DNA of 64,000 nt from an uncultured Porphyromonas sp. GTDB lineage: Bacteria; Bacteroidota; Bacteroidia; Bacteroidales; Porphyromonadaceae. This document shows, one piece after another, positions 43,882 through 52,313 of the stretch (positions are counted from its first letter, which is position 1; the number at the start of each line of letters is the position of its first letter). The translations under genes were made by a program, and so were the position numbers. Under the pieces are notes generated by a model that saw only the letters and a program-made list of their open reading frames with translations, searched no databases and was not told the origin of the DNA. The DNA is taken from NCBI RefSeq assembly GCF_902489635.1, contig NZ_CABUAN010000007.1, forward strand, positions 12,339-76,338, written 5' to 3'.

Positions 43882-44068
43882 CAACAATTCGTGGATAGCG
43901 GCTCATTACTCCCCTATCCTCAATGCCGCAAGTCGCTACAGGTCGCATCGTTATTCGTCTTGTCTTGCCACAACTGCCACCCTCCCGCTAATCTATCTCT
44001 GTGAGTCTCCATCAAGTAGTCGCCTCGTCTGCGACGATCGTATCGTGCTGAGTACATTATACATACGA

Positions 44069-44220
44069 GTTCCAAAAACGGCTCCCCTCTTGGAACTTTT
44101 TAGTTCCAACGGAGGAACTTTCGAGTTCCAACGGAGGAACTTTTCGGTTCCCAGGTAGGAGCTCAAGATTTCCAACGGTGAAAAATTAAATTTCCAACGC
44201 TGGAAAGTTTTTGGAAACTT
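44069..44220. repeat. 22-bp-pitch palindrome array A6
   Basis: It opens with a 28-nt hairpin unit (44069-44096; GTTCCAA and TTGGAAC ends). Units then start at 44103, 44125, 44147, 44169 and 44191, each exactly 22 bp apart, changing from GTTCCAACGGAGGAAC to TTTCCAACGCTGGAAA. The first unit begins 34 bp after the hairpin start, as in A1 and A4. The outside leader has TATCGTGCTG (44041-44050) and ACATACGAG (44061-44069). Confidence 0.88.
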
Positions 44221-44407
44221 GTGGGAGAGCCTCTCCGTTGATGTCGTTCCCTGAAAATGGTTGACTTATTTTTTGTTGAAACGGATGTCGGTTGACATCG
44301 TTTTTGTCGTCAAACTAGAATGAGTTGTCTTGACCTTTCAAAGATACTGATTTTAGTTGACTCTGGCAATTGGGGTAGTTTTTTCGTGGTATCGTACATT
44401 CCACCCG

Positions 44408-45322
44408 CTAATGCAATTTCTCAAGAATGATGTTTTTGATGACTTCATTGGGTGTCTTATAGTTTAGGTTTTTACGAGGTCTATTGTTTAGTAGGTTCTG
44501 GAAACGTCTAAGGTCTGCGTCAGTTAAGTCCTCGAAAGTAGAGGACTTAGGGATAAACTGGCGTAGCAGTTTGTTTAGGTACTCAATATGAGGCTTATCC
44601 CAGGATTGATAGGGGTGGGCAAAGTAGACGGGCGTTTTGAGAGACCTCTCTATGGTCTTAAACTTGGCAAACTCACTTCCATTGTCGGTTGTGATCGAGT
44701 GTAGCAGTCCCATCTTCTTGTAGTACCTCAGAGCTTTATTTACCTCTCTGGCAAGAGCTTTGGCATCCTTGCCATGCTCCAGAAGTCGTATGATAGTAAA
44801 GCCTGTAACACGCTCTACAAGCGTCAGGATTGCCCCCTTCTGCTCTTTGCCTATAATGGTATCCATCTCAAAATCTCCTACTCGTGCTTTCTCGTTAATG
44901 CACTTAGGACGAGTCTCTATGGACTTTCGCTTAGGCCAGTCTGTTTTTATTGGGACGGCAAGGCGTCGCTTGCGATAAGCTAGCCCATGCCTTGTGTGTT
45001 TGTAAAGCTTGCCTCCAGCTTTCTTGTCTTGATGCAGGAACTTGTAAATGGAGGTCTTACCGACCATCGGCTTACCCTCCAGCTTTCGCCTTCCAGCAAT
45101 TTGCTCTGGAGACCATTTACGCTCTACAATGCATTGGACAATGTCAGCTTTCATAGCGTTCGTCAATTTAGCTCTTGCTTTGTTCTTCCAGTCTTGTCGC
45201 TCTTTGGCAAACATATGAGCCTGAGTAGGGCTATAGTTGCCAGCGGGTGTCAAGTTCCTCTTGATTTCTCTACAGATGGTGCTAGGGTGTACTCCTATAA
45301 CCTCTGCGAGCCAGCTTCTTTC
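44408..45322 (-). pseudogene. IS30-family transposase, 5' truncated
   Basis: The readable frame encodes the IS30 catalytic core: RVGDFEMDTIIGKEQKGAILTLVERVTGF (first Asp), HSITTDNGSEFAKF (second Asp) and YQSWDKPHIEYLNKLLRQFIPK (Glu) are all present, and the end NNRPRKNLNYKTPNEVI is typical. At the N-terminus only SWLAEVIGVHPSTICREIKRN, the second part of the helix-turn-helix, remains before an in-frame TAA at 45323-45325. The usual first helix and ATG are missing, so the gene is broken on the side facing the 1287-aa gene. A TTG at 45253 could give a shortened product, but this is unlikely to be active. Confidence 0.75.
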
Positions 45323-45486
45323 TTATCCTGCAATTAGGTTATCACACAAAATCTCGGATGATCCAAAATAAATAATATGTGCAATAAACTCTCAGATCAA
45401 GAACACTTTTTCCTTATTTCGTCATTGTGTCACCATAACGCCAAGGTGATCAAAAAACTAAGTTCTAATACATTCTATTTTAACAG

Positions 45487-48400
45487 CTAAATGACCTCCA
45501 AATTAATTTTACCGTCATCCTTAATGTCCTTGACTTTTACTTGTATACGCTGTTTATGTTTAAAATCGTAGATCTGCACTCCTTTCTTCTTCAAAACCGA
45601 TTTGTGAACCAAACCTATGTGGTCGGATAAGAATTTCACAAATAGACCAAACGGCTTTATGTTTGTAACTACACCATCGTAGATACCTCCTATTTCAATC
45701 TTTGGGGGGGCTTGTATCACTTCACCCGTCAGAGCATTAAGGATTTTTCCTTCTTTAGTCTTTCCTTCGATTATGCAGCTTTCCTTATTGTAATGGATAT
45801 GGGCAAATGTTCCTATTTTACGAAAAGAGCTATCAACAAGCAATTTACAACCATACGAATGTAAACAATAATACACCTCGTCATCAAGTTGTGCCACTTT
45901 GCGTATGCTTGTAGCTCCATACGTTTTTTTCAAAGGTATGTTTTCACAATGGCTCACTTTTTTGTAACGATATAGAACAATGTTCTCGAATACCATGTTT
46001 ATATAATTAAATTTCGGGTAGAGCACACACTCTCCATCGAGTGTGTAAAGACCTTGCAATGTGAGCGTTAGTGTGTCCCAGTCACGTTCGTATTCCTCTA
46101 TGCGTTCAACAAACACATACCCATCTTTCACGTAAGCGGCAGAGAGATAATTCGTTTTTCCCTTTCCTGACAAGTCATATAAAAGAATTTTGTTCTCATT
46201 TACGAGATTATGTTCTTTCGATAACAATAAGTAGTCGTTGAAGTACGAAACTTCTCCTTTTACGGTTTTGATGAATGCTCCTTCCGCTGAAATAATGTCG
46301 TGCCCGTTTCCGATAAAGACCCCATTGGGCAAGTGCTCCAAAGATTCGTATTTGCATGGAATGAGTTCTGTTCCATCTGCTGCGTCTATGCCATACAAAC
46401 TAAAAGATAATGTTTTTTTTAGCTTGTTGGCATACTCATTCGTCACTTCCTTTACGCTGTTTCCGTTAATGTCTACTTTCCCCGAACGGTTGTATTCTTT
46501 CGCTTCAGCCACACCGTCTTCAGAGAAGATACCTATCTCACTGACATCGTTGAACCAAGGTAGAAACAGTGAGAAATCCGGATTCAGCCACACGTGATGA
46601 TTGCAATAGTTATATTTTTCTTGTTCTACTATAAGTTCTATGATTCCGTCTTGCCGAATATTGATGTATGTTACGTTCCAAAATAGAGGGATCAACTCCC
46701 GCCCTTCAATATTGTATAAGGTGAAATAGCTAATCTCTTTGGTAGCACTGTTTTCTTTATTCTTTTCACAAACGATATATTTCCCCTCTGCATGAATCTC
46801 GTGAAACTCAAAGGGTACTACCACATCTATGCTACCGACAGAAGTTTTTCTGTATACTCCTTTTAGCTGATTAGTATTGGATTTGTAAGCATGCAGCCCC
46901 ACGAAGAGATTGTCCATCAAAGCACATTCTTCGGTTATGCTATTGGAATTGAACGTTGTACCGCCTTCATAGTGAAGTACGCCTTCGGCATCTACGCGCC
47001 CCACCTTTCCGTCCAGTTCAAACTCCACTGGATAATCCTCGTCTCGAGTCGTGCGCATTTTGTATGAAACAGGAGTCAGCGGTCTGTTGTCGTATGCCAC
47101 GCATTGCATACCATACCCATCAGGAGATACTATAATGAAGTTATCGAAAGCCGCATCTATGTTGTTGGCTATAATCTTCACCGGCAGCATCTTACTATCC
47201 TTTATCAAAGTCCAATTCTCCACCCACTTGTGCGCTATTATTTCCTGCTGCAAATGTTCACAACAAAAATACGTTCCGTTAAAGTGATATATGGTCTTGA
47301 ATTGATGCTCTGTGTTCAATACGATGTTTCCGCTATAGTCGATAATACATTTGTATTCATCCTTATATGGTTCCTTAGATGCAGCAATCAGTTCACCTTT
47401 AGCCCCAGCTGCCAAGTATTTATAATCTGATAAGTGAGGGGTAATGTCATGCAAATTATACAAGCTGTACCGCTGTTCTTTTCGGGTAATTACGTAATCG
47501 GTTGAGACAGATACGATGGAATCAAACTGCGGAGTAAGCACTTCATGCCCCTCATTGTCGAATAGTCCGAACACAATGCACTTGGAAATATAATTCGCAT
47601 ACGCGAATCTCTCTTCCGTTGATTGCGTTTTATAGAAACCATAATCTGCAGGTATCACATTGTCAAATGCCAAGGGGACGACAATCTTGCCTTGAAGTGT
47701 CATTACTCCCATACCACCTTCGCATCTTACGAGAATGCAGTCCTCTGATATATATTCTATTTCACTATATTGTGGAGCAAGCATTTCAACACCCGATTTG
47801 TGCAGTCCTAAAAGTTTGTCTCCCTGCATCACGAGATTCACCTCACTGTCCATCTTACTATATATGTATCCATCTTGATGCAGCATATAGGCTCGGCCCT
47901 TTATGGTAATAGTCCCAGCTGCAATATCTACTTGTTCTATCTCTACGGTTTGTCGGTTTGGGAATACCAAGAACTTCATACATTGTCTATTACAATAGCC
48001 TCTTTTCTTGAAATGAAACGTGAGCAGATAAAATCCCCATCGCAGACTCTCAAGCTGATACTCATCTGTTGTAGACACCGTTTTTAGGATAGAGTTTGAA
48101 CCCCATATCCGCCATTCCCTTTTAGAGGCAATAAGATAGATGTCATCAGCCAAGTGCTTGATGAAGCTGCAAACGCAAGGGATGACGAGACCTCCAGCAC
48201 GATTGACCAGTCCCCATCGGCGAGCTTTCTTCACGTCGAACATCCCGAGCTGCATATTCCATTCTATTTCCGAATATATAGGTGCCGTCAACATTTGCGA
48301 ATGATACATAAATCCCCATGAACCATTCTTCTCATACACACTCGCACGTTCATGATTCTCAATGATTTCCTGCTTTATTCTTTCTATGCGCACACACTCA

Positions 48401-49350
48401 GCTTGTTGCAGTTCCAATTCCCGTTGCTGTCGGTCCATTAGACCTTGCAACAGCTCTGCGCGCGAGCATTCCAGTTCCTCGAGACGAAGTTTCACGGGTG
48501 GATTTGCCTTATAGTAAATCTCGTCGGCATCTACATAGTAAGGTTTGAAGTCCTTTGTGTCATATTTCAGTTGCTCAAGCGAAATGTATTCTGCTTCCGA
48601 GAATTTACCGTCGGCATCCAGCCATTGACAACACAACACTAGTTCTCCGCGTTCACTCGACAGTGCCTGGGCTTTTTTGTCCAAGATGAAAACATTTCGC
48701 TTGTTGGCGTAATAAATGTCCTTGCACATCATGTTGTGCAGGTTTACATATTCCTTGTTATCGTCAAAATTGAACACCCATATGATGAAGTATCTATTCA
48801 GACGGTAGAATATGTCACGATCTACTACCACGCTCAAAAACGTGGTAGACAGCTGTAGTTCGAACACTAGATTCATTCCCTTATATTGCGCTTGCACGTC
48901 TGGTTTACGCCAGTTCATATAAGGCAATCGGCTGTTGATCCGTTTCTCTATCTGTACCCCATCGATACCCATTTCCCTGCTTTTCTCGCCTTGTAGCACA
49001 TCGGCTATCAAGTGTTTCAATTTTTGATGACGCTTGCTCTCCTTCACCTTTCCATACTTTTTGATTTCAATTTCCTCCTTAGTGAGCTGCGTTGTGGTTT
49101 TGATGGGGCAATCTTCGCTATCATACAGATGCGAAAAATATGAAACAACGCCACGCTGGCACTTTCGTCCGCAGAGCTTGAGCATCTGATGACAGTAGGG
49201 ACAAACCAAACGTGGCTTTCCCATTAAAATAGACTCTTCTAATGCTCGTCTCCAGTGCATCAGTTCATGTTCCGGCTTACTCAAAAATTCGTCGGCTTGG
49301 TATATTTGCTCCTTTTTTACGTCGAAGACTTGATTGATTGTGTATTCCAT
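45487..49350 (-). CDS. CoiA-like nuclease domain, WG-repeat and S1-domain fusion protein
   Basis: 1287 residues; I know no characterised homologue. Residues 40-200 resemble the CoiA/DUF6035-like module: CPYC (50-53), FSHLYDSEDC (72-81) as zinc-type ligands, an ESKRHQKLK helix (104-112), then WRKPDVQ (Asp151) and LVFELQLSTTFLS (Glu164, Gln166). That is a PD-(D/E)XK-like D...ExQ arrangement. Residues about 287-335 look like a coiled coil. From 338 to 1200 about twelve degenerate WG repeats follow (SWGFMYHSQMLTAPIYSEI, RWGLVNRAGGLVIP, FGLFDNEGHEVLTPQFD, GLYTLDGECVLYPKFN), suggesting beta-propellers. Residues 1219-1287 (GGIYDGVVTNIKPFGLFVKF onward) form an S1 RNA-binding domain. No signal peptide. 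The gene is AT-richer than its neighbours. Nucleic-acid targeting, perhaps defence, is inference. Confidence 0.85.
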   Translation of the reverse strand: MEYTINQVFDVKKEQIYQADEFLSKPEHELMHWRRALEESILMGKPRLVCPYCHQMLKLCGRKCQRGVVSYFSHLYDSEDCPIKTTTQLTKEEIEIKKYGKVKESKRHQKLKHLIADVLQGEKSREMGIDGVQIEKRINSRLPYMNWRKPDVQAQYKGMNLVFELQLSTTFLSVVVDRDIFYRLNRYFIIWVFNFDDNKEYVNLHNMMCKDIYYANKRNVFILDKKAQALSSERGELVLCCQWLDADGKFSEAEYISLEQLKYDTKDFKPYYVDADEIYYKANPPVKLRLEELECSRAELLQGLMDRQQRELELQQAECVRIERIKQEIIENHERASVYEKNGSWGFMYHSQMLTAPIYSEIEWNMQLGMFDVKKARRWGLVNRAGGLVIPCVCSFIKHLADDIYLIASKREWRIWGSNSILKTVSTTDEYQLESLRWGFYLLTFHFKKRGYCNRQCMKFLVFPNRQTVEIEQVDIAAGTITIKGRAYMLHQDGYIYSKMDSEVNLVMQGDKLLGLHKSGVEMLAPQYSEIEYISEDCILVRCEGGMGVMTLQGKIVVPLAFDNVIPADYGFYKTQSTEERFAYANYISKCIVFGLFDNEGHEVLTPQFDSIVSVSTDYVITRKEQRYSLYNLHDITPHLSDYKYLAAGAKGELIAASKEPYKDEYKCIIDYSGNIVLNTEHQFKTIYHFNGTYFCCEHLQQEIIAHKWVENWTLIKDSKMLPVKIIANNIDAAFDNFIIVSPDGYGMQCVAYDNRPLTPVSYKMRTTRDEDYPVEFELDGKVGRVDAEGVLHYEGGTTFNSNSITEECALMDNLFVGLHAYKSNTNQLKGVYRKTSVGSIDVVVPFEFHEIHAEGKYIVCEKNKENSATKEISYFTLYNIEGRELIPLFWNVTYINIRQDGIIELIVEQEKYNYCNHHVWLNPDFSLFLPWFNDVSEIGIFSEDGVAEAKEYNRSGKVDINGNSVKEVTNEYANKLKKTLSFSLYGIDAADGTELIPCKYESLEHLPNGVFIGNGHDIISAEGAFIKTVKGEVSYFNDYLLLSKEHNLVNENKILLYDLSGKGKTNYLSAAYVKDGYVFVERIEEYERDWDTLTLTLQGLYTLDGECVLYPKFNYINMVFENIVLYRYKKVSHCENIPLKKTYGATSIRKVAQLDDEVYYCLHSYGCKLLVDSSFRKIGTFAHIHYNKESCIIEGKTKEGKILNALTGEVIQAPPKIEIGGIYDGVVTNIKPFGLFVKFLSDHIGLVHKSVLKKKGVQIYDFKHKQRIQVKVKDIKDDGKINLEVI

Positions 49351-49818
49351 ATCTAAGATATAAATGTATATTCTTTTCTCGTTCTTTGCCTATCATTGAT
49401 AGATAGATTCGAGATGGCACGTCGAATTATTTGCAAATCTCACAAGTATCTCGATACGCACATGCCAGTGTCAAGTGCAACACTGTAGCAAATATAGAAA
49501 AAACTTCATAGGGAGTTAGCTCATTTCAGTTAAATCTTTCGCCCCACCTCTGGAACTACCTCCAAGAGAGGGCGCTTTTGTACGCCTCGTTTTGCGCTTA
49601 CTACTGAGAATCGCACTTGACGTTCATAGTTTTCCCTTTTTATGCAGTGAAATTTGAATCTACCAGGAAATCTAGCATACCATCTTGAGTAGATTTTATA
49701 TCCTTGCAGATATTGAATAGAGAGTTCTTTGAAGCACTGCAGAATGATGATAGGAAAAGAACCCTGCTCGTTTCCAACTCGTACCCCTTTTACCCTAAAA
49801 CCTTCACTACTCTATTGA
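49351..49818. other. 468-bp AT-rich gap between the large gene and the IS3 remnant
   Basis: A minus-strand -7 box TATATTTG (CAAATATA at 49489-49496) lies 139 bp before the large gene. An unstarted minus frame of about 80 codons spans roughly 49525-49785 but has no ATG near its beginning and no recognisable motif, so I do not call a gene. No IS3 end was recognised. Confidence 0.5.
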
Positions 49819-50475
49819 TTATCTGAAATATACAAGCTTCTTAAATCTTTGACTGGCATACTGAGTGCCTCTGTCGGAGTGGTGGATGAGGTCGGAAGCG
49901 TCCTTTTTGGGGAGCCGCTTGAGGGCTTGCTTTAGTGCCTCGCAGGGGTATTCTGAGGCGAGACTGTCCCCTAGACTATAGCCCACAATCTCCTTCGTAT
50001 AGTTATCCAAAATCAGGGATAAGAAGCAGAACTCAACGCTGTTGTCCCCTCGCTCCAAGGGGATGTAGGTGATGTCGCTGCTCCACACCTGATTGGGTTG
50101 ATCGGGGATAAGCTCCCGAACGAGGTTGGGGTAGGTGGGCAGGTCGTGGCCAGAGTCCGTGGTGCGTGGAGCTTTGTAGCGCCTCGGTATGCGGACGTAA
50201 AGCTTGTGCTTGCGTATGTAGCTCACAAACTTGTCTCTGCCAACGGGATAACGGGTACCCCACTCCCTGCAATACTGCATCCAAAGCGATACGCCTCCGA
50301 TGCCTGGATTGCTTTTCCGTGCTTCCATAATATAGCTTATCACTATAAACTCGAGCTCAGATTCTCTCAAGGACGTGTCGGACTTGAGGTACTTGTAATA
50401 GGCTTGTGGACTCTTATCTAGCACCTTGCAGACCTTCTTGATTTGATATTTATATTGATCTCGCACGGTTGTCAC
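49819..50475 (-). pseudogene. IS3-family transposase OrfB, 3' truncated
   Basis: The first 213 residues are IS3 OrfB: SRGIGGVSLWMQYC-type HTH_21 region (written NPGIGGVSLWMQYCREWG), NQVWSSDITYIPL (first Asp of DDE) and DLIHHSDRGTQYASQRFKKL (second Asp). The frame then runs into VYFR and a stop. The third catalytic residue and about 80 C-terminal residues are missing, so the transposase is dead. The break lies near 49838, on the side facing the 1287-aa gene. Fusion with OrfA would normally be by -1 frameshifting on the A9 run (50489-50497). Confidence 0.85.
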
Positions 50476-51031
50476 GACTAGTGGCCACTTTTTTTTTGCT
50501 CATCAACGCCGTACACCTCTAGACAAGTCTTGAAGACGTCTCGCTCTAAGCGTGCTTGGTCAAGAGCTTTTTCGAGCTCCATGATACGTACTTTCAGGGC
50601 GACATAGTCGTCCTTGCGGAGTTCCTCTGTGGAGGTGCCTTGTGGGGGTATTCTCTTTTTATGCATAGCTTTAGCCACTTCAGGGTTTTCTTGCTCAAAG
50701 ATACGAATCCAATTGCGAATCGTACATGATGTTACCTGATACTGGCTCGCTAGAAGCTTGACCGAGTAGCCATTTACGTAATAGCGCTTGAGTGCCTCCA
50801 GCCGTTCGGCCGTTGTGGCGTGTCCCTTGGTTGGACGATTTGTTGATCCCTGTGCGGGCTTAGACTTTGTGTCTTTTGTCTGTTTCATTGTACTCATAGT
50901 TAAATTACTTACGAGTCAACTTTTTTTCAGGGTAAGACAGGAGTCGCTACACGTCGGCAGGTTGAACCGGCTCGCGATCAGAGTGACGAAGTGAAGGCGA
51001 TCACAAGTAGCGACTGTTGACTTTTGCAACA
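49839..51031 (-). mobile_element. IS3-family insertion sequence remnant
   Basis: Comprises orfA, truncated orfB and an upstream end. The upstream boundary is set tentatively at 51031, where the minus strand begins TGTTGCAAAAGTC, a TG-start like IS3 ends. The 20 bases 51012-51031 equal the right end of the MITE at 20917-20936. The downstream end of the IS is absent. Confidence 0.6.
50478..50897 (-). CDS. IS3-family transposase OrfA
   Basis: 139-residue OrfA with helix-turn-helix AERLEALKRYYVNGYSVKLLASQYQVTSCTIRNWIRIFE and a leucine-zipper-like coil KVRIMELEKALDQARLERDVFKTCLEVY. Its 3' end carries nine A on the coding strand followed by G, the expected slippery site for making OrfAB. OrfA looks intact, but alone it binds DNA only, since OrfB is truncated. 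Confidence 0.88.
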   Translation of the reverse strand: MSTMKQTKDTKSKPAQGSTNRPTKGHATTAERLEALKRYYVNGYSVKLLASQYQVTSCTIRNWIRIFEQENPEVAKAMHKKRIPPQGTSTEELRKDDYVALKVRIMELEKALDQARLERDVFKTCLEVYGVDEQKKSGH

Positions 51032-51051
51032 TCACAACTAGCGTGAAGACG

Positions 51052-51089
51052 AAAAAAGCCCCACGTCTGACGAGCAGAGCGTGGGGCTT
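51052..51089 (-). terminator. Rho-independent terminator of the bamA-ompH operon
   Basis: On the minus strand AAGCCCCACGC (51089-51079) pairs with ACGTGGGGCT (51066-51057) and is followed by TTTTT. Confidence 0.9.
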
Positions 51090-51156
51090 CTGATAGTTAC
51101 AGCTTGACGAGACTATGACTTAGTTTGTAGTCTCTCTAAGCTGGTCGGCTTGTATG

Positions 51157-51657
51157 CTAGAGGCCTAGCTGCTTCTTGACCTGTGCCGTGATATCAACAG
51201 CTGAGGGAGCCATATAGAGCATCATCGAGGCCTCCATGACATAGGTGTAGCCACCTGCGTCGCCTACCTTCTTGATTGCCTCTACAATCTTCTGCTGGAT
51301 AGGTGCCATGAGTGTGCCTTGCTGCTTCTCCATATCTTGCTGCATAGCTTGATAAGAGCGCTGGATGCGGTTTTGCAGATCAGTTAGCTCCTGCTCACGA
51401 CTCTTGAGGAGTGCATCAGAGAGCCCCTCCTTGTCCTTCATATAGAGCTCGAGCTTCTTCTGATACTCGTCATTCATCGTCTGCATCTCTGCCGTGTACT
51501 TTTTGTCTAGCTCTTGGAGACGATCCTGAGCGACCTTCATATCAGGCATAGCGGTGAGGAGCTCCTGTGAGTTGACGACTGCTATCTTCTGCTGAGCCGT
51601 AGCTACGACAGGTAGCAAGAGTAGGAGTAGGGTTAGAAACAGATTCTTTGTCTTCAT
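51157..51657 (-). CDS. OmpH/Skp-family periplasmic chaperone, second copy
   Basis: 166 residues with signal peptide (KNLFLTLLLLLLPVVATAQQ, cleavage after about residue 21), then KIAVVNSQELLTAMPDMKVAQDRLQELDKKY and a long charged coiled coil (about 45-120). Skp-type trimers hold unfolded outer-membrane proteins in the periplasm with coiled-coil tentacles. The end YTYVMEASMMLYMAPSAVDITAQVKKQLGL is the usual beta-strand body. It is last in the operon with bamA and the first ompH copy, and a strong terminator follows. Confidence 0.93.
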   Translation of the reverse strand: MKTKNLFLTLLLLLLPVVATAQQKIAVVNSQELLTAMPDMKVAQDRLQELDKKYTAEMQTMNDEYQKKLELYMKDKEGLSDALLKSREQELTDLQNRIQRSYQAMQQDMEKQQGTLMAPIQQKIVEAIKKVGDAGGYTYVMEASMMLYMAPSAVDITAQVKKQLGL

Positions 51658-51697
51658 TGTTCAGTATTTAAGTTGTTGATTATGCGTATGTATGTCG

Positions 51698-52216
51698 TTA
51701 GTGCATGCGACCGTAGCCTAGCTTCTCTAAGACCTGATCGCTGATGTCGATAGATGGATTGGCAAAGACGATGCCTGCCGTAGAGCGGTCGAGGACTAGC
51801 TGAAATCCGCTCTGCGAGGCGATCTCCTTGATCGCTTGCCATATCTCGTCTTGTAGCGGCTTGACCATCTTAGAGCGACGCTCAAAGAGCTCACCCTCGG
51901 GGCCGAAGTACTTGCCCTGTAGCTCGGTGGCCTGCTGCTCGGTCTTGACGATCTCCTCCTCGCGCTGACGCTTTTGCTCGGCTGTGAGGAAGACGAGGTC
52001 GCTCTGATACTTCTTATAGAGCGTCTCAGCCTTGTCTTGAAGTGTCTTGACTTCCTGCTGCCAACGCTTAGAGACGGTCTCGAGCTGCTCATTCATCATC
52101 TCATAGTTGGGGATGTTCTTGAGGATATACTGCATATCCACAAGCGCAAACTTCTGTGCTGATGCTCCCAGCGTCAGAGCTAGGAGGAGTGTGAGGAGAT
52201 ATAGATGCTTTCTCAT
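51698..52216 (-). CDS. OmpH/Skp-family periplasmic chaperone, first copy
   Basis: 172 residues with signal peptide MRKHLYLLTLLLALTLGASA and mature KFALVDMQYILKNIPNYEMMNEQLE. The central coiled coil (about 40-105) holds QQEVKTLQDKAETLYKKYQ. Residues GFQLVLDRSTAGIVFANPSIDISDQVLEKLG close the core. Tandem ompH genes after bamA are the arrangement known from P. gingivalis. The two copies differ clearly, so this is an old duplication and the paralogues may have separate clients. Confidence 0.93.
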   Translation of the reverse strand: MRKHLYLLTLLLALTLGASAQKFALVDMQYILKNIPNYEMMNEQLETVSKRWQQEVKTLQDKAETLYKKYQSDLVFLTAEQKRQREEEIVKTEQQATELQGKYFGPEGELFERRSKMVKPLQDEIWQAIKEIASQSGFQLVLDRSTAGIVFANPSIDISDQVLEKLGYGRMH

Positions 52217-52313
52217 AATATAGATGTTTAGAAGGTCTGTACTAGTGTGTATAGATGGCTTGGGTACTTATTTGTTTAAGTGGAGCAAGCCTCGTACTCA
52301 TACGCTAAGGGAA

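Noticed and set aside
49525..49785. Open minus frame of about 80 codons beyond the IS3 remnant
   Set aside because: No start codon near its beginning, no recognisable family, and competing frames of similar quality.
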